Positions 17,206 to 25,720 of a stretch of DNA of 64,000 bases are shown piece after piece. Source of the stretch: TOLSYN sp963732315 (GTDB lineage: Bacteria; Acidobacteriota; Terriglobia; Terriglobales; Acidobacteriaceae). The DNA is taken from positions 135,828-199,827 of the forward strand of contig CAVSYY010000012.1 of the NCBI GenBank assembly GCA_963732315.1, written 5' to 3'. The notes under the pieces were generated by a model. It had not been told where the DNA came from. It searched no databases and saw only the letters and a list, made by a program, of their open reading frames with translations. Both the position numbers and the translations under genes were made by a program. Each line of letters opens with the position of its first letter. Within the stretch, counting starts at the first letter, position 1.

Positions 17206-17762
17206 TGCATCTTCTCCACGGCCTTCTTAACAAACCTCGCCTCCGGGCGGCCAAAGTGGACGATTACGATATAGGCAGGCAGCCCGGCCGAGTCTGACGG
17301 CTTGGGCTGAGTCAGTTTCTTCCGAACCCGAGCTACGATCTTTGTTTCGTCCCCGCCGAATATCCCAGACACCTCTAGTCGAGCGGTGCACTGGAAAATA
17401 CCGCGTTGATCCCTGCCGTCGCCCAGCCAGTAATCGATTCCCGTTCCCTTTGCTGACCGCTCCACCTGTGCTGTTTCGGTGAGAGGCAAAGCAACCAGGA
17501 TTGCAACGCCATACGCCCCATACTCCGCGGCTTCCTCCAGGTCATTCCAAGTACCGTCTCCCGTTTCAGACAAATTGCACCACTTCAGGCTCCAGGGCGC
17601 GCAAACGTCGCCTGTAACGTGAAGGAGCGCGGGATTCAAATGATTTTTGCGCCGCAAACAATGCGAGGCCGCCTCGGCAAGAAATGAGCCGTACGCCACC
17701 GAAATTCCCATTTGTCCAGTTTTGAGAGCATCGAGGCTGAGGGTAAAATCAGTTCCGTTCAT
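17202..17762 (-). CDS. conserved protein of unknown function coupled to the ImmA/IrrE gene
   Basis: 186 residues, no signal peptide or membrane segment. I do not recognise a named family. A central patch KGTGIDYWLGD (Asp110) is followed about 20 residues later by ARLEVSG (Glu130-x-Ser132) and then by a basic helix and LPAYIVIVHFGRPEA. The D-(n)-ExS spacing could be a degenerate PD-(D/E)xK nuclease-like core, but this is only pattern reading. Its stop overlaps the start of the next gene (ATGA at 17202-17205). The two genes form a compact cassette between the exported protein and folP, with lower GC (34 of 60 from 17221) than folP (37 of 60 from 18001). Confidence 0.65.
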   Translation of the reverse strand: MNGTDFTLSLDALKTGQMGISVAYGSFLAEAASHCLRRKNHLNPALLHVTGDVCAPWSLKWCNLSETGDGTWNDLEEAAEYGAYGVAILVALPLTETAQVERSAKGTGIDYWLGDGRDQRGIFQCTARLEVSGIFGGDETKIVARVRKKLTQPKPSDSAGLPAYIVIVHFGRPEARFVKKAVEKMQ

Positions 17763-17904
17763 TACGCACTCGCGATGGGGAGGGAATTGAAGTTATCACG
17801 CTGGTTCGGGAGATCACAAGTATGCGGGGCGGGGGCCCCAGGCGAAGTACCCGTCCAAGTATCCTTCGCCCGAGCGGGGTAGTTGACCCCCGTTGTTCTT
17901 ACTC

Positions 17905-17932
17905 TTGCAGTCGCACCCGGCCGCGATACAAT
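17905..17932 (+). promoter_or_regulatory. putative sigma70 promoter of folP
   Basis: TTGCAG (17905-17910), a 16-nt spacer and TACAAT (17927-17932). The -10 ends only 7 nt before the folP ATG at 17940, so the transcript would have almost no leader. Confidence 0.45.
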
Positions 17933-17939
17933 CCCCACC

Positions 17940-19025
17940 ATGCGCCCCCGCTTCCAATGGAATCTCGGCCGCCGCTCACTGCCGCTCGGCGAGCGCACGC
18001 TCGTCATGGGCGTGCTCAACGTTACGCCCGATTCCTTCTCCGACGGAGGCCGCTATCTCGATCCTCGCGCCGCCGTCGATCACGCCCACGCCCTGCTCGA
18101 CGAGGGAGCCGACATCCTCGACATCGGCGGCGAATCCACCCGTCCTGGCAAGCCTGTCTTAAACGCCGAAGGAGCCGTACCCGCCCAGCAGGAGCTCGAC
18201 CGCGTCCTGCCCGTGCTCCAAGCCCTGCGCCGCGAGCGTCCCGAGGCCATCCTCTCCATCGACACCTATAAATCTACCGTCGCCCGCGCCGCGCTCGATG
18301 CCGGAGCCGAAATCATCAATGACATCAGCGGCCTCACCTGGGACCCGGAGATGAGCGCCCTCGCCGCCAGCCGCCGCTGCGGCCTCATCCTCATGCACAC
18401 CCGCGGACTGCCCAGCGAGTGGCCGAGCCTTCCGCCCCTGCCCGATCCCGTCGCGCTCGTCCTCGACGAACTCCGGGCCCGCGCCGCCGCCGCGCTCCAG
18501 GCGGGCATCGCGCACCAATCCATCGTGCTCGATCCCGGATTCGGCTTCGGCAAACGCCTCGACGAGAACTATCCCTTGCTCGCCCGCTTCTCTGAGCTGC
18601 ACGCGCTCGGCTTTCCGCTGCTCGCCGCCGTCTCGCGCAAGGGCTTCCTCGCCCACACCCTCACCGAGCGCCGCGCCCAACTCCCCGTCTCCCCTGCCGA
18701 CGAGCCGCCAACCGCCGCGCTCTCCACCAATGACCGGGAGGTCATCCGCCTTGGCGCAACCATTCAAAGTGAACTTGCCGGAGCCGAAAATTTCCGTGGT
18801 GTTTATAACATCAGCCCAGCCTTCGAGGCATTGCTCGATCTAAAGATCCGTGCTACACGCGAGTCAGCCACTCTCGCCGCCTGCGTGGCCGCCGCCCTCG
18901 CCGGAGCCCACCTGGTCCGCGTCCACGAAGTCCGTCCCGCCGTCGAGGCCCTCGCCATCGCCGATGCCATAGCGTCTGCGACCGGCCCAGCGTCTGCGAC
19001 CGGCAGCGAAGCGTTACCCGACTAG
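17940..19025 (+). CDS. folP: dihydropteroate synthase
   Basis: 361 residues from the ATG at 17940. Condenses 6-hydroxymethyl-dihydropterin diphosphate with p-aminobenzoate in folate synthesis. Signature motifs are MGVLNVTPDSFSDGG, DIGGESTRPG, ISGL, DPGFGFGK and AVSRKGFL. Compared with the usual 270-290 residues it has an insertion (about SRKGFLAHTLTERRAQLPVSPADEPP) and a long Ala-rich tail. The last about 20 codons are made of a dispersed repeat (see 18968). The start has no Shine-Dalgarno sequence and may be read from a leaderless mRNA. folP stands alone here. Confidence 0.94.
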   Translation: MRPRFQWNLGRRSLPLGERTLVMGVLNVTPDSFSDGGRYLDPRAAVDHAHALLDEGADILDIGGESTRPGKPVLNAEGAVPAQQELDRVLPVLQALRRERPEAILSIDTYKSTVARAALDAGAEIINDISGLTWDPEMSALAASRRCGLILMHTRGLPSEWPSLPPLPDPVALVLDELRARAAAALQAGIAHQSIVLDPGFGFGKRLDENYPLLARFSELHALGFPLLAAVSRKGFLAHTLTERRAQLPVSPADEPPTAALSTNDREVIRLGATIQSELAGAENFRGVYNISPAFEALLDLKIRATRESATLAACVAAALAGAHLVRVHEVRPAVEALAIADAIASATGPASATGSEALPD

Positions 19026-19035
19026 CGGCCGGCAG
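18968..19035. repeat. CGGCCGGAGCGGC-family repeat overlapping the 3' end of folP
   Basis: AGCGTCTGCGACCGG occurs twice in tandem (from about 18970), followed by CAGCGAAGCGTTACCCGAC and the stop, then AGCGGCCGGCAGC. The repeat supplies the final folP codons (ASATGPASATGSEALPD) and the stop codon. Confidence 0.65.
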
Positions 19036-19196
19036 CACCGGAGCCCGAATCATCGGACCATGCCCATCGGGACATTGCCGGCCACGCCAGCAGCCGTCGC
19101 CAAAGTTGACCGATTCGGCAATCGTGGCCAATTCCGCGCAACCATTGCCGATTCAGTGACCCCGGCTCGCCAAACGATTATCCAATTCGTATATGG

Positions 19197-19646
19197 TTAG
19201 AAGTTTTTTTCCGAGTCCAGCAGAATCGTCACCGGGCCGTCGTTGACCAGTTCCACCTGCATCGGGGCCTGGAATTGCCCGGTTTCGCAGCGCAATCCGC
19301 CGGCCCGCACGCGCTCCACGAAATGCTCATACAGCCCGCGAGCCTGCTCTGGACGCGCCGCCGCGTCAAACGAAGGCCGCTTGCCGCGCCGCGCATCGCC
19401 GTACAGCGTAAACTGGCTCACCGCCAGCACCGCGCCGCCCGCCTCGCTCACATTGCGGTTCATCTTTCCTTCCGGATCCTCAAAAATCCGCAGCGTGGCG
19501 ATTTTTTCCGCCAAATATTCGGCGTCGCTTTCTTGGTCGCCGGAACCCACTCCCAGCAGCACCACCAGGCCGCGCTCAATCTGTCCGGTCGAGCGCGCAT
19601 CCACCGTAACCCTTGCTCTTGAAACCCGTTGCACCACTGCTCGCAT
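19197..19646 (-). CDS. dtd: D-aminoacyl-tRNA deacylase
   Basis: 149 residues, the family length. Removes D-amino acids (and glycine) mischarged on tRNA. Motifs SQFTLYGD (catalytic loop) and NDGPVT (the cross-subunit GP motif) are both intact, and the N-terminus MRAVVQRVSRARV is canonical. Starts 171 nt upstream, on the opposite strand, of the first acyl carrier protein. Confidence 0.96.
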   Translation of the reverse strand: MRAVVQRVSRARVTVDARSTGQIERGLVVLLGVGSGDQESDAEYLAEKIATLRIFEDPEGKMNRNVSEAGGAVLAVSQFTLYGDARRGKRPSFDAAARPEQARGLYEHFVERVRAGGLRCETGQFQAPMQVELVNDGPVTILLDSEKNF

Positions 19647-19746
19647 CCGTTCAGTAGAACTTATTCAGCCGCCATTGGATAGTGCCGTTCCGGCTTCCTC
19701 TCGCCGCGCCGCGCCAACAATCGTGCCTCTCACGCACACTTGCGCA

Positions 19747-19776
19747 TTGACCTTCACAAAAACGAACGGTTAGGAT
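19747..19776 (+). promoter_or_regulatory. putative sigma70 promoter of the ACP-fabF operon
   Basis: TTGACC (19747-19752), an 18-nt spacer and TAGGAT (19771-19776), about 40 nt before the first acpP start. No palindromic operator was seen. Confidence 0.5.
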
Positions 19777-19816
19777 GCTAATCGGCTCAACTTTTAGCAG
19801 GAGGCGCCAAAACAAA

Positions 19817-20062
19817 ATGGCTGCTGTCGAAGAGAAAATTAAGCAGATTATCGTGGAACAGTTGGGTGTGGATGAAGCCGAGGTGACTTCCTCCGCTTCA
19901 TTCGTGGATGACCTTGGCGCCGATTCGCTGGACATCGTCGAGCTGGTGATGGCTTTCGAAGAGGCCTTTGACATCGAGATTCCGGACGAAGACGCTGAAA
20001 AGATCAAGACCGTAAAGGATGCGACCGACTACATCAGCGCACACTCCAAGGCCTCGAAGTAA
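19817..20062 (+). CDS. acpP: acyl carrier protein, first tandem copy
   Basis: 81 residues, start ATG at 19817 with AGGAGG upstream. Carries growing acyl chains on a 4'-phosphopantetheine attached to Ser37 in LGADSLDIVEL. Highly acidic, with the four-helix ACP outline. It is 65 of 81 residues identical (hand count) to the next gene, which points to a tandem duplication with both copies kept intact. The 115-nt gap to the second copy holds a short GC-rich stretch and a separate ribosome binding site. Confidence 0.96.
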   Translation: MAAVEEKIKQIIVEQLGVDEAEVTSSASFVDDLGADSLDIVELVMAFEEAFDIEIPDEDAEKIKTVKDATDYISAHSKASK

Positions 20063-20177
20063 CCAGCTGACGCGCATCCCTGTACAATAAATCAACGGCC
20101 ACTGGAACCAGCGCCGGGCGTCACTGCCCGGCGTATGCCGTTTCGAATTGCCGTCTCGATTTCACAAGGAGAATCCA

Positions 20178-20423
20178 ATGTCTTCCGCAGAAGAGAAAGT
20201 CAAACAGATCATCGTGGAGCAGCTCGGGGTGGACGCAGCCGAAGTGACCGCCAGCGCTTCCTTCCAGGACGACCTGGGCGCGGATTCGCTGGACATTGTC
20301 GAACTGGTCATGGCGTTTGAAGAAGCCTTCGATGTCGAGATCCCCGACGAAGACGCCGAGAAGATCAAAACCGTGCAGGACGCAGTCAACTACGTCAACG
20401 CACACGCGAAAGGCGGAAAATAA
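20178..20423 (+). CDS. acpP: acyl carrier protein, second tandem copy
   Basis: 81 residues, ATG at 20178 after AAGGAG. The prosthetic-group Ser37 lies in the same DSLD motif. Differences from copy 1 are concentrated at the N-terminus, position 30 (Val to Gln), and the last helix and tail (residues 67-80), while helix II, which contacts partner enzymes, is identical. It ends 2 nt before fabF, so this copy is the one tightly coupled to the synthase. Confidence 0.96.
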   Translation: MSSAEEKVKQIIVEQLGVDAAEVTASASFQDDLGADSLDIVELVMAFEEAFDVEIPDEDAEKIKTVQDAVNYVNAHAKGGK

Positions 20424-20425
20424 GC

Positions 20426-21664
20426 GTGAGCCGCCGAGTCGTTGTCACCGGTCTTGGAATGATTTGCGGTGTCGGCAATACCACGGAAGAAATGTGGGCG
20501 GCCCTGCTGGCCGGTAAAAGCGGCGTTGCGCCCATCACATTCTTTGACACGGCGCAATATGCCTGCACCATCGCGGCCGAGGTGAAGAACTTCGACCCGC
20601 TCAACTTCGTCGAGAAAAAAGAACTCAAGAAGATGGGCCGCTTCATACACTTCGCGCTGGCCGCCGCCACCGAGGCCGTCAACATGTCGGGCCTCAAGGT
20701 AACGCCGGAAAACGCGGAGAACGTCGGCGTCTACATCGGCTCGGGCATCGGCGGCTTTGACGTCATCGAACGCGAGCATACCGCGCTGATGGAAGGCGGA
20801 CCGCGCAAGATTTCGCCGTTCTTTATTCCCGCCAGCATCGTCAACCTCGCCGCCGGGCAGGTCAGCATCCGCTTTGGCGCCAAGGGCCCCAACATGGCCA
20901 GTGCCACCGCCTGCGCCACCGGAGCCCACGCCATCGGCGACAGCTTCAAGATCATTCAGCGCGGCGATGCCGATGTCATGATCGCCGGAGGCGCCGAGGC
21001 CGCCATCACGCCGATGAGCGTCGGCGGATTCGCCTCCATGCGCGCCCTGTCCACCCGCAATCACGAACCGGAGCGCGCCAGCCGTCCCTGGGACAAGGAC
21101 CGCGACGGCTTCGTCGTCGGCGAAGGGGCGGGCGTTCTGATTCTCGAAGAGCTGGAGTACGCCAAGGCGCGAGGCGCTAAGATCCTCGCCGAAATCGTCG
21201 GCTATGGCATGAGCGGCGACGCCTACCACATCACTACACCGGCTCCCGAACACGAAGGTGCGTTCCGCGTCATGCGCAATGCCATCCGCGACGCCAAGCT
21301 GACTCCCGGCGATATCGGCTACGTGAACGCCCACGGCACTTCGACTCCGGTGGGAGACGGGCTGGAAGCAGCCGCCGTGCGCAATCTCTTCGGAGAGTAC
21401 CGTGTGCCCGTCAGCTCCACCAAGTCCATGACCGGCCACCTGCTGGGCGGCGCGGGCGGACTGGAAGCGGGCATCACTATCCTCGCCCTGCGCGATCAGA
21501 TTCTGCCGCCCACCATCAACCTGGAAAACCAGGACGAGGACACCATCGGGATGGACTTTGTTCCCAATCAGGCGCGCCGCGCAACGCTCGACTACGCGCT
21601 GTCCAACTCGTTCGGCTTTGGCGGAACCAACAGCGCGCTGGTCTTCAAGCGCTGGAGCGAGTAG
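20426..21664 (+). CDS. fabF: 3-oxoacyl-[acyl-carrier-protein] synthase II
   Basis: 412 residues, GTG start at 20426, 2 nt after the acpP stop. Elongating beta-ketoacyl-ACP synthase: nucleophile Cys163 in SATACATGAHAIG, His303 in NAHGTSTP, Lys333 and His338 in KSMTGH, and the C-terminal NSFGFGGTNSALV. The Cys-His-His triad with lysine is complete, so it should condense malonyl-ACP with acyl-ACP. Last gene of the acpP-acpP-fabF unit, followed by a terminator. Confidence 0.97.
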   Translation: MSRRVVVTGLGMICGVGNTTEEMWAALLAGKSGVAPITFFDTAQYACTIAAEVKNFDPLNFVEKKELKKMGRFIHFALAAATEAVNMSGLKVTPENAENVGVYIGSGIGGFDVIEREHTALMEGGPRKISPFFIPASIVNLAAGQVSIRFGAKGPNMASATACATGAHAIGDSFKIIQRGDADVMIAGGAEAAITPMSVGGFASMRALSTRNHEPERASRPWDKDRDGFVVGEGAGVLILEELEYAKARGAKILAEIVGYGMSGDAYHITTPAPEHEGAFRVMRNAIRDAKLTPGDIGYVNAHGTSTPVGDGLEAAAVRNLFGEYRVPVSSTKSMTGHLLGGAGGLEAGITILALRDQILPPTINLENQDEDTIGMDFVPNQARRATLDYALSNSFGFGGTNSALVFKRWSE

Positions 21665-21694
21665 CCGGCGGTAAGCAAACTAGATACGCAGAAG

Positions 21695-21729
21695 GCAAAG
21701 CCCCGACCGTATGGTCGGGGCTTTGCTTT
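21695..21729 (+). terminator. rho-independent terminator after fabF
   Basis: A 14-bp stem, GCAAAGCCCCGACC (21695-21708) and GGTCGGGGCTTTGC (21713-21726), loop GTAT, then TTTC. It lies between convergent fabF and the tetR-type gene and may serve both, though only the plus side has a short T run. Confidence 0.85.
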
Positions 21730-21738
21730 CTGGAAAAC

Positions 21739-22365
21739 TTATTTGGGACACGATGCGCCGGTAAGCACCTTTTCGCAAAGCTGATCTACAAATTCCGGAG
21801 TTACCGCGCCATGCCCCACCAGGAACCGCATGTAGATGGGGCCGTACAGCGCATCGAGGACGAAATCGAGATCGAGATCCTTGGGCAGTTCGCCGCGCGC
21901 GATTCCGCGGCGCAACGTAATGTATGCCTCTGCCCGGCGCGGCTTAAGAAACCGTTCGCGGAAGGCCTTCAGCAACGTGGCGTCGCTTTGTCCCGCGCCC
22001 ACGATCACCGAGAGGATATGGCCGCGGCGGCTGCGCAGAATCTGCACCAGCTGCTGCATCTGCTGACTCATGTCTTTGCGCACCGAGCCGGTGTCGGGGA
22101 AGCGTAGCTTCTGGGTGACGCCGGTGGCGAATGCGTCGGCCACCAGCGCGGCCTTGTTGGGCCACCAGCGGTACACCGTGGCCTTGCCCGCGCCGGCCTC
22201 TTCCGCCACCCGTTCAATCGTCAGGTCGGCGAATCCGTTGCCTTTGGCTTCCAGGAACTTCAGGGTGCTGTTCAGGATCGCCAGGCGGGTCCGCTCGCAA
22301 CGCGGACGTCCCGGCGGGCGCCGGCCGCTGTTGTCTCCGCAGCGATTCTTTACGCTTTCTCCCAT
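21739..22365 (-). CDS. TetR/AcrR family transcriptional regulator
   Basis: 208 residues. The N-terminal helix-turn-helix reads LTIERVAEEAGAGKATVYRWWPNKAAL, preceded by an Arg/Pro-rich arm (RRPPGRPRCERTR). The C-terminal ligand domain is all-helical. It is divergent from the RND efflux genes, with a palindrome between them (22411-22431), the usual layout of a local repressor of a multidrug pump. The ligand is unknown. Confidence 0.92.
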   Translation of the reverse strand: MGESVKNRCGDNSGRRPPGRPRCERTRLAILNSTLKFLEAKGNGFADLTIERVAEEAGAGKATVYRWWPNKAALVADAFATGVTQKLRFPDTGSVRKDMSQQMQQLVQILRSRRGHILSVIVGAGQSDATLLKAFRERFLKPRRAEAYITLRRGIARGELPKDLDLDFVLDALYGPIYMRFLVGHGAVTPEFVDQLCEKVLTGASCPK

Positions 22366-22405
22366 TGCCTGATGCTAGCATGGCATCCTGGGTTTATGAT
22401 GGAAA

Positions 22406-22431
22406 TATAATTCAATACGTTTTGTATCGAA
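22406..22431. promoter_or_regulatory. putative TetR operator overlapping a -10 box
   Basis: TTCAATAC (22411-22418) and GTATCGAA (22424-22431) form an inverted repeat with 7 of 8 matches around GTTTT, and AT-rich flanks extend the symmetry. TATAAT at 22406-22411 on the plus strand abuts the left arm. This AT-rich patch is the only one in the 148-nt divergent gap, so a repressor bound here would block RND transcription and could block its own. Confidence 0.6.
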
Positions 22432-22513
22432 TTTACTAAAAAGAACCGTAAACGGCTCGTGTTTATGCGGAGTCTGGGCCGGTGCGCGGCCGGCTCTAGG
22501 GTGAGATTGATTC

Positions 22514-25500
22514 ATGTGGATTGTAGCGTTAGCCCTTCGGCGTCCCTACACGTTTGTGGTGATGGCGCTGCTCATTCTGATCCTGACGCCGGTCACCGTG
22601 TTGCGGATGCCCACCGATATTTTTCCGGAGATCGACATCCCGGTGGTCTCGGTGATCTGGTTCTACACCGGCATGGCGCCGCAGGATATGGCCGACCGCA
22701 TCGTCGCCAACTCCGAGCGCGGCATCAACGTCGCGGTCACCAACATCGAGCACACCGAATCGCAATCGGTCTACGGCCTGGGCGTCATCAAGATCTTCTT
22801 CCGTCCCGGGACCGACATTCAGGGAGCCATCGCGCAGATTACGGCGATCACGCAGGTCACGGTGCGCGGTTTGCCGCCGGGTACCACGCCCCCGCTGGTG
22901 ATCTCCTATAACGCCTCCACCACCCCGATCATTCAACTCGGCCTCAGCAGCAAGATCTTGCCCGAGCAGCAGATCTTCGACCTGGGCAACAGTTTTCTGC
23001 GAAACTTCCTGGCCACCGTGCCGGGAAGCGCCACGCCCTACCCTTATGGCGGAAAGGTGCGGCAGGTCCAGGTGGATCTCGACCTGCCGAAGCTGCAGGC
23101 CTACAATCTTTCGCCCGTCGATATCGTCAACGCCGTCAATGCGCAGAACCTGATTCTTCCCACCGGAACGGTCAAACTCGGGCCGCTGGAAAACAACGTG
23201 GAGATGAACGGCTCCCCGGCCACCATCGCCGAGTTGAACGATATGCCGGTGAAGACCGTCAACGGCGCCACGCTCTACATGCGCGACGTGGCGCACATCC
23301 GCGACGGCTTTGCGCCGCAGACCAACATTGTGCGCCAGGACGGCAATCGCGGCGCGCCTGATGTCGATTTACAAGAACGGCAAGGCGTCCACGCTGGAGA
23401 TCGTGGCCGCGCTCAAAAAGATCGTTCCCGTGGCCGCTGAGTCGCTGCCGCCGGAGTTGAAGATCAGCTTGCTCTTCGATCAGTCCCTGTTCGTGCGCGC
23501 TTCCATTCAGGGTGTGATCCGCGAGGCGCTGCTGGCGGCCTTGCTGACGGCGGTGATGATCCTGCTCTTTCTCGGTGACTGGCGTCCTACCATCGTCATC
23601 GCGATTTCGATTCCGCTCTCCATCTTCTGCTCCATCCTGCTGCTGGCCGCCATCGGCGAGACGATCAACATCATGACCCTGGGCGGACTGGCGCTGGCCG
23701 TCGGCATCCTGGTGGACGATGCCACGGTCGAGATCGAAAACATCGAGCGCAATCTCGCCATGGGCAAGGAGATGCGAACAGGCCATCCTCGACGGCGCGC
23801 AGCAGATCGCCGTGCCCGCGTTCGTCTCCACGCTCTGCATCTGCATCGTCTTCGTGCCCATGTTCTTCCTCAGCGGCGTGGCGCGCTTCCTGTTCGTGCC
23901 GCTGGCCGAGGCGGTCAGCTTCGCCATGCTGGCCAGCTATCTGCTTTCCCGAACCCTGATTCCCACCCTGGTCATGTACATCATGCGCGGGCACGAGCAT
24001 CGCGCCGCCGGGCCAAAGACATTCCTGGGACGCTTCCAGCGCGGCTTCGAGCGCGGCTTCGAGCGCTTCCGCTGCGACTATCAGCGCTGCTGGAGACCGC
24101 TCTGGAGCACCGCGGCATCTTCGTGAGCTGCTTCCTGCTGTTCTGTCTGCTCTCGCTCGGCTTGTTGCGGTGCTGGGGCAGGACTTCTTCCCGCAGGTCG
24201 ATGCCGGCCTGATGCGGCTGCACGTGCGCGCCCGCCCGGGCCTGCGCGTGGAGGAGACCGCGCGGCTCTGCGACCAGGTGGAAGCCGAGCTGCACCGCCA
24301 GATTCCAGGCAACGAGATTCAGACGATTCTCGACAACATCGGCCTGCCCAACTCCGGCATCAACCAGTCCTACAGCTCCTCGGGAACCGTGGGCAGCAGC
24401 GATGCCGAGATCCTGATCTCACTTGATCCCGAGCATCATCACCCCACCGCGGGCCACATCCGCAATTTGCGCAAGCTGCTGCCGCAGCGCTTCCCCGGCG
24501 TGGAGTTCTTCTTCCAGCCGGCCGACATCGTCACCCAGATCCTGAACTTCGGACTGCCGGCTCCGATCGACGTGCAGGTGATCGGCACCGACCAGCAGAG
24601 CAACTACAACATCGCGCAGCAGATCGCCAACCAGATGCGCCACGTTCCCGGGGCCGCGGATGTCCACGTGCAGCAGTTGCGCTCCCTGCCCACCCTGCAC
24701 ATGGATATGGACCGCACCCGCATCACCCAGGTGGGGTTGAACGCGCAGCACGTGGCGCAAAGCGTTCTGGTCTCGCTCAGCGGCAGCTTCCAGACGGCGC
24801 CCAACTTCTGGCTGAATCCGAAGAACGGCGTCACCTACCAGATGGCGGTGCAGGCGCCGCAATACCGCATCACTAGCCTCGACGACCTGATGGCGGTTCC
24901 GGTGAGTTCGCCGCAAGGCTCGCAGTTGCTCGGCAACCTGGTGCAGATCAATCCCGTGGCGCGCCCGGCGGTGGTCAACCACTACAACGTGCAGCCGGTC
25001 ATCGACGTTTATGCCAGCACACAGGACCGCGATCTGGGCGGCGTGGCAGCGGACACCGAAAAGATCATCCACGGCTTCGACGGCCATCTGCCGCGCGGCA
25101 CGCACATCACTCTGCGCGGCCAGGTCACCACCATGCGTTCCTCGTTCGTGGGACTGGGCGCCGGACTGCTGGGCGCGATCGTGCTGGTCTATCTGCTGAT
25201 CGTGGTCAACTTCCAGTCCTGGCTCGACCCGTTCATCATCATCACCGCCCTGCCCGGCGCGCTGGCGGGCATCTGCTGGTTCCTGCTGCTCACCCACACC
25301 ACGCTGAGCGTGCCGTCGCTGACCGGCGCGGTGATGTGCATGGGCGTGGCCACCGCCAACTCCATTCTGATGGTCAGCTTTGCGCGCGAGCAGATGGATG
25401 AGGGCCTGGCCGCCGTTCCGGCCGCCATCGCCGCCGGATACACCCGCATGCGCCCGGTGCTGATGACCGCCCTGGCGATGATCATCGGCATGGTTCCGAT

Positions 25501-25684
25501 GGCGCTGGGCCTGGGCGAAGGCGGCGAACAGAACGCGCCGCTGGGCCGGGCCGTAATCGGCGGATTGCTCTTTGCCACCGTGGCCACCTTGTTTTTCGTG
25601 CCCAGCGTCTTTGCCATGATCCATAGCCGCCGGGAAGCCCGGCGTGCGCGCCAGGAACAGACGCCACAGATGCCGCAAGCGTGA
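22514..25684 (+). pseudogene. RND efflux inner-membrane permease, interrupted by four apparent single-base indels
   Basis: An AcrB/MdtB-type proton antiporter locus whose parts are all recognisable but lie in shifting frames. Part 1 (22514-23358): first helix (MWIVALALRRPYTFVVMALL) and porter domain with the FPEIDIPVVSV motif. An extra base near 23353-23358 moves to part 2, with MSIYKNGKAST, and helices including GGLALAVGILVDDATVEIEN, which holds the paired Asp residues of the proton relay. An extra C at 23775 moves to part 3 (ILDGAQQIAVPAFVSTLCICIVF). Missing bases near 24086 (GCGCTGCTGG) and 24164 (TTGTTGCGG) return to the first frame for part 4 (LGQDFFPQVDAG to 25684), with the second porter half and last helices. 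Net change is zero. As read, it cannot make a pump. No loss of any conserved block is seen, so sequencing error is as likely as decay. Confidence 0.85.
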
Positions 25685-25720
25685 CAGACGTAACCAGTTC
25701 CCCGGAAACCGGAGTGAAAC

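Noticed and set aside
20390..21439. 349-codon open frame antisense to fabF
   Set aside because: fabF is fully conserved on the plus strand; the antisense frame has no family features or ribosome binding site.
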